From: Desulfotalea sp.
Lineage (GTDB): Bacteria > Desulfobacterota > Desulfobulbia > Desulfobulbales > Desulfocapsaceae
Assembly: GCA_002733995.1 (NCBI GenBank)
Contig: NVXR01000034.1
Span: 1 to 64,000 of the forward strand
Direction of reading: 5' to 3'
DNA: 64,000 bases
The notes beneath the pieces are model-generated. The model searched no databases, was not told the origin of the DNA, and saw nothing but the letters and a program-made list of their open reading frames with translations. The position numbers and the translations under genes are program-made. Shown here piece by piece: positions 8,358 to 16,872 of this stretch; position 1 is the first letter of the stretch; each line of letters opens with the position of its first letter.

Positions 8358-10116
8358 CCTGTGCAGAATTAAAGGTGAATTTCATCATTTCCCAGGAAGA
8401 TGTCGGACAACGTTCCGCACATAAGCCGCAATGCAGGCACACATTCTCATCTTTTACCATGACCCTTCCTGTCGCCACCGGCTTGGAAACATAAAGTGAC
8501 TGGGTTTTGTTCTCAGCCGGAATCATAACGTTATTTCGGAGCTCAGTTTCACTGGCATTATCGATGAAATTGATACAGGATTCAGGACAAATATCAACGC
8601 AGGCGTCACACTCGATACAGGTTGCGGCGTCGAATACGGTCTGGACGTCACAGTTGAGGCAGCGCATCGCCTCCTGGTGGCCTGTCTGTCTGCTAAAGCC
8701 TAGTTCAACCTCCATGAGTCTGTTCTTCAGAGATTTTACCTTGTCTACCGTGGGCACTGCGTATCGCTTATCATCTGAGATATGGCTGTCATAGAGCCAT
8801 TCCTGCATGCCCATCTTCTGGCTGAGAAGGGTGGTGGTGGGGTGAGGACGGTCGTGGAGGTCTTTTTTTTGACAGTAAAGATCAATGGAGATGGCGACTT
8901 CGTGACCGTGGGCTACTGCCGTAATCACATTCTTAGGGCCAAAGGCGGCGTCACCCCCAAAAAATAAATTGGGGATAGATGATTGATGGGTGAGTTCATC
9001 AAGTACAGGCAAGCCCCATTTGTTCATCTCAAGGTCGACATCTATAAACGGATAGGCGTTTTGCTGGCCAACTGCGAGAAGAACTTGATCGCAGGGAATA
9101 AACACCGGCGGTTCGTCTATTGGCAGTAGACTTCGTTTGCCTTCCGGGTTGTAGTGTGCCTCGACTTTTTGGAAGTGCATGCCCACGAGGATGCCTGCCT
9201 TGACGACAAAATCAACCGGTGAATGTTTGTCGAGAATTGGGATACCTTCTTCTTGGGCGTCTTCAATCTCCCATGGGGAGGCCTTCATGTCGCTTAGGGG
9301 ACTGCGGACAACAACTTTAACCTCTTCTCCGCCCAAGCGTCTTGCCATTCTACAGCAATCCATGGCGGTATTGCCACCCCCTAATACCAGTACCCTGGAG
9401 GGGGAGTGGGTGATGTGGCGATAGAGAACGGCGGCAAGGTATTCAATACCTATAAAGACAGAAGGGTCAGCGGCATCTCTGCCGGGGAGGTCTGGCAGAT
9501 CTTTTCCCCTGGGAGCGCCTGTACCAATGAATACGGCGTCGTAATTTTTGTCGAGGATCTCTTTTAAGCTATCAACATAGTGGTTGAAGTGGGTGTTTAC
9601 CCCAAGATTAAGGATGCGATCGACCTCTTCGTTGAGGACTTTTTCGGGAAGTCTGAACGACGGTACCTGGGTTCTTATGAAACCGCCTGCCCTGGTCTGA
9701 TCATCAAAAAGATCGACCTCATAACCCAGGGGAAGCAGGTCGCGTGCCACGGTAAGTGAGGCAGGCCCCCCGCCAATAAGGGCAATTTTTTTGCCATTCT
9801 TTTTCTTGGGGATTTTGGGAAGAAAGCTGGTGTCAGCACTTTTATAGTCTGAGGCCACCCGCTTTAGGCGGCAAATAGCAACCGGGTTATCTTCAACCCT
9901 GGTGCGTCTGCAGGCGGGCTCACATGGGCGATCGCAAATACGTCCGAGGATCCCCGGGAAGACGTTGGATATCCAGTTGATTTTGAAGGCTTCATCATAT
10001 TTACCCTGGGCGACGAGCCGTAGGTACTCAGGTACGGGGGTGTGGGCGGGACATGCGTACTGGCAATCAATTACCTTGTGAAAGTAATTGATATCTTCAA
10101 TGTTTGTCGGTTTCAA
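8335..10116 (-). CDS. GltD-like FAD/NAD(P) oxidoreductase with added ferredoxin domains
   Basis: A 593-residue flavoprotein. It starts with an Fe-S segment of the glutamate-synthase small-subunit type (CQYACPAHTPVPEYL, then CDRPCEPACRR). Next come a FAD site (IALIGGGPASLTVARDLL) and a second nucleotide site (RVLVLGGGNTAMDCCRMA). After about residue 500 are two [4Fe-4S] motifs, CIECDACVDICPESC and CLHCGLCAERCP. It is first in a coupled operon with KorA and KorB. I infer that it links the 2-oxoacid oxidoreductase to NAD(P)H through its ferredoxin domains, rather than making glutamate; no gltB is present. An alternative is a ferredoxin:NADP oxidoreductase shared with other enzymes. Confidence 0.85.
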   Translation of the reverse strand: MKPTNIEDINYFHKVIDCQYACPAHTPVPEYLRLVAQGKYDEAFKINWISNVFPGILGRICDRPCEPACRRTRVEDNPVAICRLKRVASDYKSADTSFLPKIPKKKNGKKIALIGGGPASLTVARDLLPLGYEVDLFDDQTRAGGFIRTQVPSFRLPEKVLNEEVDRILNLGVNTHFNHYVDSLKEILDKNYDAVFIGTGAPRGKDLPDLPGRDAADPSVFIGIEYLAAVLYRHITHSPSRVLVLGGGNTAMDCCRMARRLGGEEVKVVVRSPLSDMKASPWEIEDAQEEGIPILDKHSPVDFVVKAGILVGMHFQKVEAHYNPEGKRSLLPIDEPPVFIPCDQVLLAVGQQNAYPFIDVDLEMNKWGLPVLDELTHQSSIPNLFFGGDAAFGPKNVITAVAHGHEVAISIDLYCQKKDLHDRPHPTTTLLSQKMGMQEWLYDSHISDDKRYAVPTVDKVKSLKNRLMEVELGFSRQTGHQEAMRCLNCDVQTVFDAATCIECDACVDICPESCINFIDNASETELRNNVMIPAENKTQSLYVSKPVATGRVMVKDENVCLHCGLCAERCPTSSWEMMKFTFNSAQVGQNDQD

Positions 10117-10574
10117 GAATCACTCCTCATTAGCATTGGTAAGAGTTGATCAGAAAAAACTTTGCTGGAAACCAACTGTGCGTCAGGTGGTGGCAGCTGA
10201 AGATTTATTCTCCGTTATGGTGAGGTCTGCTTTTTTAATAAAGTAGTCGTCTCTATAAAATATGAAATTCGACAACGAAATAAAAGTAATTTTTATTATT
10301 AACAGCTAAAGGCTGTTGTGAACCGTAGTGGCGCACAAATTATTTCCTGTTATAAAAGACTAAAAAAGTCTCTGTCGGTACGTCGATTGTCCTGGCTCGC
10401 TGGGGGGAGCCCGTGTTTACCTGGGAACATTGATTTGTTCCCAGGTAAAGGCATGCAAGGCCCGTATGATTTGGCACATTTTTCAAAGAAGAAAACAGAT
10501 CATGTTTTCATAAAAGGGTGGCTGTAGGGAAACACACCCCTTTATGTCGAAGCCGGGTGAGGCCTGGGTCCAGG
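10117..10574. other. Gene-free stretch between ilvD and the 2-oxoacid oxidoreductase operon
   Basis: This 458-bp stretch contains no protein I can support; a 69-codon frame at 10318-10527 has no recognisable features. Its main structure is a perfect 14-bp hairpin at 10416-10449. The promoter of the 2-oxoacid oxidoreductase operon probably lies in the left part, which is AT-rich near 10255-10310. Confidence 0.6.
10416..10449. terminator. Perfect 14-bp hairpin after ilvD
   Basis: TTTACCTGGGAACA (10416-10429) pairs perfectly with TGTTCCCAGGTAAA (10436-10449) around TTGATT. It lies about 125 bp beyond the ilvD stop. Without a U-tract on either side, its use as an intrinsic terminator is uncertain. 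Confidence 0.5.
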
Positions 10575-12413
10575 TTAATACTCGGGGAGTATCCGTACAG
10601 CTCCTTGGTCAGCTGATGCTGCAAAAAGTGCATATGCACGAAGGGCGGTACTCACCTCTCTCTTACGACCAACGGGTTTAAATGCTTGCTTTCCTTTGGC
10701 TTCTTCGGCCACTCTTCTCTGGGCGAGGGTGTCATCGGAAATGTCGAGACTAATTGACCTTCCGGGGATGTCGATGTTGATGGTGTCACCGTCCTCGATA
10801 AGGGCAATTGCGCCGCCTGCTGCAGCCTCGGGTGAGACGTGACCGATGGAAAGGCCTGAGGTGCCACCGGAGAATCTACCGTCAGTTATAAGGGCACATT
10901 CTTTGCCGAGGTGGATAGATTTGAGGTATGAGGTCGGATAGAGCATCTCTTGCATTCCGGGGCCTCCCTTCGGGCCTTCGTAACGGATGACGATCACGTC
11001 GCCTGCTCTTATCCTGCCGCCTAGAATTGCCTCACAGGTATCGTCTTGGGATGAAAAGACTCTGGCTGTCCCTGTAAATTTAAAAATTGATGGGTCAACC
11101 CCGGCGGTTTTAACGATGCAACCGTTTTTAGCAATATTGCCATGAAGAACCGCAAGGCCGCCTTCCTTGTCGTAGCAATGTGTAAGGTCGCGGATACACC
11201 CTTTTTCTCGGTCAAGATCCGCTTCTTTGTACATTGTGTCTTGGGAGCCCATCACAAGATTAAGGCCAGAATGTGCAGGAGCACTCAGGTAGAGGTTTTT
11301 GGCCGCATCGGTGTGACTGGCATTGGAAAGGTCCCAGTTCTTGAGCGTTTCTTTGAGGGAAGGAGAGTCTACACGGCTGACGCTGGTGTCAATGAGACCT
11401 CCCCTAGCCAGTTCTCCTAGGATGGCCATGATACCACCAGCCCTGTTTACATCCTCAATGTGGTACTTTGAGTTGGGGGAGACCTTGCAAAGGTTTGGTA
11501 CCTTGCGTGACAGGGCATCAATGTCGGCCATGGTGAAGTCCACTCCGGCTTCACGGGCGATGGCAAGAAGGTGGAGGACGGTGTTTGTTGAACCACCCAT
11601 GGCAATATCAAGGGTCATGGAGTTCATAAAAGCACTTTTAGAACCGATGGAGCGGGGGAGTACAGAGGCGTCTTCATTGTCGTACCAGGCGTGGGCCATT
11701 TCCACAATTCGATGGGCCGCCTTTTCAAAGAGGAGCTTGCGGTTTGCATGGGTAGCAACCACGGTGCCGTTTCCTGGCAGAGCAAGTCCTAGGGCTTCGT
11801 TAAGGCAATTCATAGAGTTTGCTGTAAACATGCCAGAACAGGAGCCACAGGTAGGACATGCACAACGCTCAACCCTTTCAATCTCATCGTCGCTAACGCC
11901 TTTGTCGGCGGCAAGAACCATGGCATCAACAAGGTCATAACGTTTGTCACCATCAACACCTGCCTCCATTGGACCGCCGGATACAAAGATTGTAGGGATG
12001 TTCAGGCGCATGGCTGCCATGAGCATCCCGGGGGTGATTTTATCGCAGTTGCTGATGCAGATCATTGCATCTACTGTATGGGCATTGCACATGAACTCTA
12101 CGGAATCTGCAATCAGATCCCTGGATGGAAGGGAGTAGAGCATTCCTGAGTGGCCCATTGCGATACCGTCATCAATTGCAATGGTATTGAATTCTGCGGC
12201 AAAACAACCCGCATCTGCGATGATTTTTTTGAGATGCTGGCCAATTTCATGCAAATGTACATGTCCCGGGACAAACTGGGTAAAGGAGTTGACGATTGCG
12301 ATTATCGGTTTGCCAAACTGTTTATCTTTAACCCCATTGGCTCGCCAGAGGCTTCGGGCTCCTGCCATTTTCCTTCCCTGGGTTGTGGTTGCGCTACGCA
12401 GTTGTATTGCCAT
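10575..12413 (-). CDS. ilvD: Dihydroxy-acid dehydratase
   Basis: Iron-sulfur dehydratase that converts 2,3-dihydroxy-3-methylbutanoate (and the pentanoate analogue) to the 2-oxoacids of valine and isoleucine synthesis. The cluster-binding cysteines are visible in [12 protein letters not shown] and [31 protein letters not shown] and the C-terminal [20 protein letters not shown] are family signatures. At 612 aa it matches the E. coli length. It is transcribed alone on the minus strand, divergent from pilT. With ilvA nearby it places two branched-chain steps around the 2-oxoacid oxidoreductase genes. Confidence 0.97.
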   Translation of the reverse strand: MAIQLRSATTTQGRKMAGARSLWRANGVKDKQFGKPIIAIVNSFTQFVPGHVHLHEIGQHLKKIIADAGCFAAEFNTIAIDDGIAMGHSGMLYSLPSRDLIADSVEFMCNAHTVDAMICISNCDKITPGMLMAAMRLNIPTIFVSGGPMEAGVDGDKRYDLVDAMVLAADKGVSDDEIERVERCACPTCGSCSGMFTANSMNCLNEALGLALPGNGTVVATHANRKLLFEKAAHRIVEMAHAWYDNEDASVLPRSIGSKSAFMNSMTLDIAMGGSTNTVLHLLAIAREAGVDFTMADIDALSRKVPNLCKVSPNSKYHIEDVNRAGGIMAILGELARGGLIDTSVSRVDSPSLKETLKNWDLSNASHTDAAKNLYLSAPAHSGLNLVMGSQDTMYKEADLDREKGCIRDLTHCYDKEGGLAVLHGNIAKNGCIVKTAGVDPSIFKFTGTARVFSSQDDTCEAILGGRIRAGDVIVIRYEGPKGGPGMQEMLYPTSYLKSIHLGKECALITDGRFSGGTSGLSIGHVSPEAAAGGAIALIEDGDTINIDIPGRSISLDISDDTLAQRRVAEEAKGKQAFKPVGRKREVSTALRAYALFAASADQGAVRILPEY

Positions 12414-12556
12414 GATATATACTCCGGATTATTAATTGTAGATTTGTAACAAGAAGAAATGTGTAGAATATTTGCAAAAAGAATGTAAAAATTGTTAGAC
12501 TTTGACCAATATACTATGAAAACTGCTGGTAGTGCATAATTTTTCAAGGGAGTAGC

Positions 12557-13738
12557 ATGAAAAAAACGGAAATTGATTATTGGATTGCGGCGATGCTAGA
12601 ATCTCACAGCAACGTGTCGGATCTAAATATAACCGTGGGTAAATCTCTCCAGGTTGAGTCTGCGGGTGTGCTGGTGCCGGTGAATGTGGCACCGCCTGTT
12701 AAAGAGTTGACGCCTTTTCAGACAGAGGTTTTTGCCTTGAACCTGATTGGTAATAATCGTCGTCTGTTGAGGGAGCTTGTGGAGACGGGTTCCTGCGATC
12801 TTTCCTACTCTCTTTCGGATAAGGCAAGATTTAGGGTAAATATCTTTACCCAGAAAGGTTATTTTACCACTGTGCTGAGAAAGCTTGAAACGGAGGTCCC
12901 CTCCATTGAAAACATGCAGTTTCCTGAGGCTTTTGGCACCATGGCCGCAGAACTCAACGGACTCATCCTCTTTACTGGTGCAACTGGTACCGGTAAAACT
13001 ACCTCTCTTGCAGCCCTGCTCAACAGGATCAATCAGGAGCGTGCTGTGCATGTCGTAACCTTGGAAGACCCTATCGAATACGTGCATGAGCAGTTGCGGG
13101 CGACCTTTAATCAGCGGGAGCTTGGAAATGATTTTTCTAGTTTTGCTGTAGGGATGCGAGCGGCTTTGCGGCAGGCGCCCAAGGTGATCTTGGTTGGCGA
13201 GATGCGTGATCGTGAAACCATGGAAATCGGTTTGACTGCGGCTGAAACGGGGCATCTTGTACTTTCAACCCTGCATACAATCGATGCGGGGCAAACCATT
13301 AACCGTATCCTTGGTATGTTTGAGCAGGAGGAGCAGCCGCAGATTCGTAATCGTCTGGTTGATACCCTGCGCTGGATTGTCAGTCAACGTTTGTTACCCA
13401 AGGTTGGTGGCGGTCGTGTTGCTGCAATGGAAATTTTGAGGACCAGTTTACGTGTAAAGGATCTCATCATAAATGGCGAGTCAGAGGAAAAAACCTATTA
13501 CAACATCATCAGTGAAGGCTCCGCCCTTGATATGAGGACATTTGATCAGCATATTCTTGAGCTATACAGCAGGGGGATAGTGACAGAGAAGAGTGCCGTC
13601 ACTTTTTGTTCACAGAGGGCCGAGATGAATCGTGGCCTCGATAGAATTAAGTCTGAACGGGGCGAGGCTACAACGAAGTTGACAAGCCTGGCTATGGAGG
13701 AAGAGGAAGATCAGGGATATGGTGGTTTTCGACGGTAA
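12557..13738 (+). CDS. pilT: PilT/PilU-type pilus retraction ATPase
   Basis: A hexameric secretion ATPase that powers type IV pilus retraction. It carries the Walker A motif GATGTGKTTSLAALL, the Asp box VVTLEDPIEYVH, the Walker B region VILVGEMRDRET and the His box GHLVLSTLHTIDA, all in the usual order and spacing. The usual AIRNLIRE helix is replaced by RVKDLIINGESEE, and there is an acidic tail, so it may be a PilT2 or PilU-like paralogue. At 393 aa it is slightly long. No other pilus gene is in the window. The zinc-ribbon gene begins 66 bp downstream. Confidence 0.9.
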   Translation: MKKTEIDYWIAAMLESHSNVSDLNITVGKSLQVESAGVLVPVNVAPPVKELTPFQTEVFALNLIGNNRRLLRELVETGSCDLSYSLSDKARFRVNIFTQKGYFTTVLRKLETEVPSIENMQFPEAFGTMAAELNGLILFTGATGTGKTTSLAALLNRINQERAVHVVTLEDPIEYVHEQLRATFNQRELGNDFSSFAVGMRAALRQAPKVILVGEMRDRETMEIGLTAAETGHLVLSTLHTIDAGQTINRILGMFEQEEQPQIRNRLVDTLRWIVSQRLLPKVGGGRVAAMEILRTSLRVKDLIINGESEEKTYYNIISEGSALDMRTFDQHILELYSRGIVTEKSAVTFCSQRAEMNRGLDRIKSERGEATTKLTSLAMEEEEDQGYGGFRR

Positions 13739-13804
13739 TAAGATGTTTACATGTGAAGATAAGCGCGAAAAGTTTGGAAAATCAGTTGGAGTTATGAGGA
13801 TATC

Positions 13805-14527
13805 ATGCAAGTAAACTGTCCCCACTGTGAAAAACAGCTGAAGCTGAGTGGTAAGATCAGAGAGAACATAGAAAGACTGCCGCCAGGTCAAAAGATAAAA
13901 GTGAAATGCGTCTACTGCGCAAAACCTTTTGGTCTGGACGCCCTAAGTCTAGGTGTGACTGCTGCACCAAAAGAAAGCAGGCGAGAAAAATCCCAGGGAC
14001 AAAAAGTGTCTGGTGAGAACGGTGTTCGTCCACCGGCACCGCCTGATGTTAACTGGTTGGCAGAAGGTCTTTTTGAAGATCACGAAATTGTTGAAGATAT
14101 CCCCAGGGCATTGGTGCTCATGCCTGATATTCCAGCACGGGATACTGTGGTTAAAGCTGCCGTGGAATTTGGTTATCAGGTTGATCAGATAGCCGATGCC
14201 GACGAGGCGGTTGAGAAGGTGCGCTTTGTGAATTATGCGGCTGTGTTTCTCCATAGTCGCTATGAACATGGGGGGATTAAATCCGGGAAATTTCACAATT
14301 ATATGCGTGCCATGAGCATGACCCGCAGGAGATATGTTCTGTATGTCCTGTTGGGCGCTGACTTCGAGACGTTGTACGATCTTCAGGCCATGGCCTACTC
14401 GGCTAATCTTGTTATCAATGATTCCGAACTTGAACATGTCGGGGTCGTGCTTAAAAAAGTGATCCCGGAGTACGAGGCGCTGTTTGGCCCCCTGATGGAT
14501 GAGTTGCGTGATTCTGGCAGGGGATAA
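13805..14527 (+). CDS. Zinc-ribbon protein with receiver-like domain
   Basis: A 240-residue protein. The N-terminus is a zinc ribbon (CPHCEKQLKL then KVKCVYCAKPFG, a CxxC pair repeated about 33 residues apart) like the MJ0042-type fingers seen in deltaproteobacteria. After a basic linker, residues ~100-225 resemble a receiver fold: ALVLMPDIPARDTVVKAAVE, then a hydrophobic strand AAVFLHSRYE where the phosphoacceptor Asp is expected but absent, so phosphorylation is unlikely. It follows pilT closely on the same strand and may be its partner. Function unknown. Confidence 0.75.
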   Translation: MQVNCPHCEKQLKLSGKIRENIERLPPGQKIKVKCVYCAKPFGLDALSLGVTAAPKESRREKSQGQKVSGENGVRPPAPPDVNWLAEGLFEDHEIVEDIPRALVLMPDIPARDTVVKAAVEFGYQVDQIADADEAVEKVRFVNYAAVFLHSRYEHGGIKSGKFHNYMRAMSMTRRRYVLYVLLGADFETLYDLQAMAYSANLVINDSELEHVGVVLKKVIPEYEALFGPLMDELRDSGRG

Positions 14528-15021
14528 TGATCCTGGAGTTATGCTGTAACAGTTTTTTGAGGGCGGGGCTATTTTATCTCCGTCTATTGTTCGCTCATTC
14601 AGATAGATGTAGTATCTGCTTTGAAGGTTTGTCTACGCTGCCCGTGGGTGCACTTTGCAGGCAGGAAAATGCATAATGTCCAGCAAAGGACTGTTTCTGC
14701 GCTGTTACTTTTTTTTTGCAGTTGTTGGTTGCCTCTGACCTGATGGGGGGATTAGGTGGAAGACAATATTTTTTTTCTTATAATTTCACACTCTTCGGGG
14801 TGGACCTTCCCGTCGAATAGGCATTGTTATTGAGGCTTTTCTGTGTGCTTGTGTGGGCGCAGCCCCAACGATTCATGCCTCCGGTAAATTTACCAATCGT
14901 AAAATCTAGGTGTTATATTTCCTCGCTCCTACTATGGTGGGCCGGTGTTGAGTTCCTCTCTTTTGCAAATGGCTCGGAATTAAAGGCCCTTTGTAATTCC
15001 ATTTTAAATTGAGTTCTAAAA
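14528..15021 (+). other. Long leader region before the DEAD-box helicase gene
   Basis: About 490 bp with no supported gene; a 62-codon frame at 14824-15012 is probably not translated. The region has T-rich runs (14707-14717 and 14769-14778) and several short GC-rich segments. A long untranslated leader before an RNA helicase gene recalls cold-shock leaders, but no known RNA family is recognisable. Confidence 0.45.
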
Positions 15022-16581
15022 ATGAAAAATATCATCCTCTCCGCATTCAAAGAAATGAAGCGGATTTTCCAGGCGGGCAAACAACGATTCGATGAGTTTG
15101 TAGGAGCTGGAGAGAAGGTAACGTTAGAGGAGGTAGGAGCTGCAACTGTAACTGATGCCTCGGTGACTAACGATACAGCTAAGGATACAGCTAAAGAGAC
15201 AGTGAAGGCTGAGGTGAGAACGAAAAATGCAGGGCAGCCGCCGCGCAAGCCTCGGGAGCCAGCCTGGACTATTGATCAGTTTGTTGTCAGTCCTGAAGAT
15301 GGTAAATCACGTTTCCATGACTTTGATATCCCCTTGAAGATAATGCGGGCAATAGCTGATCAGAAATTTGAGTATTGTACGGCTATTCAGGAAAAGGCTC
15401 TAAAAGACGTTTTGGCTGGCAAGGATCTGGTTGGTAAGGCAAATACCGGTACGGGGAAGACAGCTGTGTTTTTGTTGGCCATTTTTTCAAGGCTCATCAA
15501 TGAAAAGAAAAATAAGAAAAGGCAACCAAGGGCATTGGTACTTGCACCCACTAGGGAGCTTGTTGTGCAGATTGCAAAGGACGGCCAGAGGTTTGCAAAA
15601 TACAGTAATCTTACCGTCCGTTCGGCCTATGGTGGGGTGGATTATCAAAAACAGCAGGAGCTCTTAATCAATCGAACCTGCGATCTACTTGTGGCGACAC
15701 CGGGCAGGCTTCTAGACTTTGTCGGTAAGGGAATTGTCGATTTGAGTCGCTGTAAAATCCTTGTCTTAGATGAAGCGGATCGGATGCTTGATATGGGATT
15801 TATCCCTGATGTGAGGAGAATTATTGGCCGTGTTGCGCCTAAGAATGAACGGCAAACGATGATGTTTTCTGCCACGGTTCCAGATGATGTCCAGCGTCTT
15901 GCGTCCCAGTGGTGTGTAGACCCCAGGGTAGTTGAGGCAGAGCCGGAACAAGTGGCTGTCGATACTGTAGAGCAAGTGGTTTATCTGACCACAGCAGAAG
16001 AAAAATATTCGGTGTTGTACAACTTGATTCAGGCCCACCCAGACGATCGAATCATTGTTTTTGCAAATATGAAAAATGAAGCAAAAAAACTTGCAGAAAG
16101 GTTGCAAGGAAATGCCATAGACTGTGTGCTTCTATCTGGAGATGTCGCCCAGAATAAACGTATGACCCGTCTGGAAAGATTTCGGGAAGGTAAGGTTAAA
16201 ATTCTGGTGGCAACGGATGTTGCCGGGCGTGGAATTCATATCGATGGGATAACCTTTGTTGTCAATTATACCCTGCCCTACGAGCCTGAAGATTACGTGC
16301 ACCGCATTGGGCGAACCGGAAGAGCTGGAGCCGAAGGTAAAGCCGTTAGTTTTGCCTGTGAGAAGGGCTCGTTCTATCTACCAGATATTGAGGAGTATAT
16401 CGGGCGAAAGCTAGAGTGTGTTATGCCGGAGGAGTCTTTGCTTGTACCTGCGCCAAAGGCTACGGTTCAACCAGTACGCAGTAGTAGCGGCAGGCCTGGG
16501 CAGAAGCAGAAACCGAGGCCACGTAGGAAGTCATATCCTAAGAAAACCCAGCACACACGCCAGAGTGATAGCTCGAAATAA
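15022..16581 (+). CDS. DEAD-box ATP-dependent RNA helicase (RhlB/RhlE-like)
   Basis: An RNA-unwinding ATPase probably involved in ribosome assembly or mRNA turnover. Helicase motifs appear in order: Q motif near YCTAIQEKAL, Walker A ANTGTGKTAVF, PTRELV, TPGRLLDF, VLDEADRMLDMGF, SAT in MFSATVPDDV, then VATDVAGRGIHI and HRIGRTGRAG. An N-terminal extension of ~85 residues rich in Thr, Ala and Lys and a basic C-terminal tail (RPRRKSYPKK) flank the core; both are common in RNA-binding members. At 519 aa it is within the family range. It stands alone between pilT and rpsA. Confidence 0.92.
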   Translation: MKNIILSAFKEMKRIFQAGKQRFDEFVGAGEKVTLEEVGAATVTDASVTNDTAKDTAKETVKAEVRTKNAGQPPRKPREPAWTIDQFVVSPEDGKSRFHDFDIPLKIMRAIADQKFEYCTAIQEKALKDVLAGKDLVGKANTGTGKTAVFLLAIFSRLINEKKNKKRQPRALVLAPTRELVVQIAKDGQRFAKYSNLTVRSAYGGVDYQKQQELLINRTCDLLVATPGRLLDFVGKGIVDLSRCKILVLDEADRMLDMGFIPDVRRIIGRVAPKNERQTMMFSATVPDDVQRLASQWCVDPRVVEAEPEQVAVDTVEQVVYLTTAEEKYSVLYNLIQAHPDDRIIVFANMKNEAKKLAERLQGNAIDCVLLSGDVAQNKRMTRLERFREGKVKILVATDVAGRGIHIDGITFVVNYTLPYEPEDYVHRIGRTGRAGAEGKAVSFACEKGSFYLPDIEEYIGRKLECVMPEESLLVPAPKATVQPVRSSSGRPGQKQKPRPRRKSYPKKTQHTRQSDSSK

Positions 16582-16705
16582 AATATACTGTATGCTGAAA
16601 AAAACATAAAATCAGGAAGATAGGAAAAGCTAATTTCTTGGGAGCTGCTCTCTGGAGTTGAAATGAGTGGCTAAATAAAAAAAGTATTCTTTTTGCAAGA
16701 AGTAG

Positions 16706-16734
16706 TTGTCCTATCGTTGAAAATTTGATATACA
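16706..16734 (+). promoter_or_regulatory. Possible rpsA promoter
   Basis: TTGTCC (16706-16711) and TATACA (16729-16734) are spaced by 17 bp, giving a moderate sigma-70 match about 140 bp before the rpsA start codon. Other AT-rich candidates exist nearby, so this is tentative. Confidence 0.35.
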
Positions 16735-16872
16735 GTATGGTTCAAATCTGAGAAGGTTGCTCTCCGCTAGGGAGTGTGGCCTTTATTACTTTCTATTTAG
16801 TCTCCCTGCAGTGGTGCTAGATAGATGCCCTTTAACCAATTGGTCCTTAGGTCCACAGGAAGAGTATAATCC

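Noticed and set aside
10470..10490. TGGCACA sigma-54-like sequence
   Set aside because: No GC at the -12 position with the required spacing.
10318..10527. 69-codon frame after ilvD
   Set aside because: It spans the 14-bp hairpin and has no recognisable protein features.
14640..14660. TGGGTGCACTTTGCA as sigma-54 promoter before the helicase
   Set aside because: The -24 box is poor and the GC is one base too close.
16740..16790. tRNA-like GGTTCAAATCT sequence upstream of rpsA
   Set aside because: No matching acceptor stem or anticodon arm could be formed around it.
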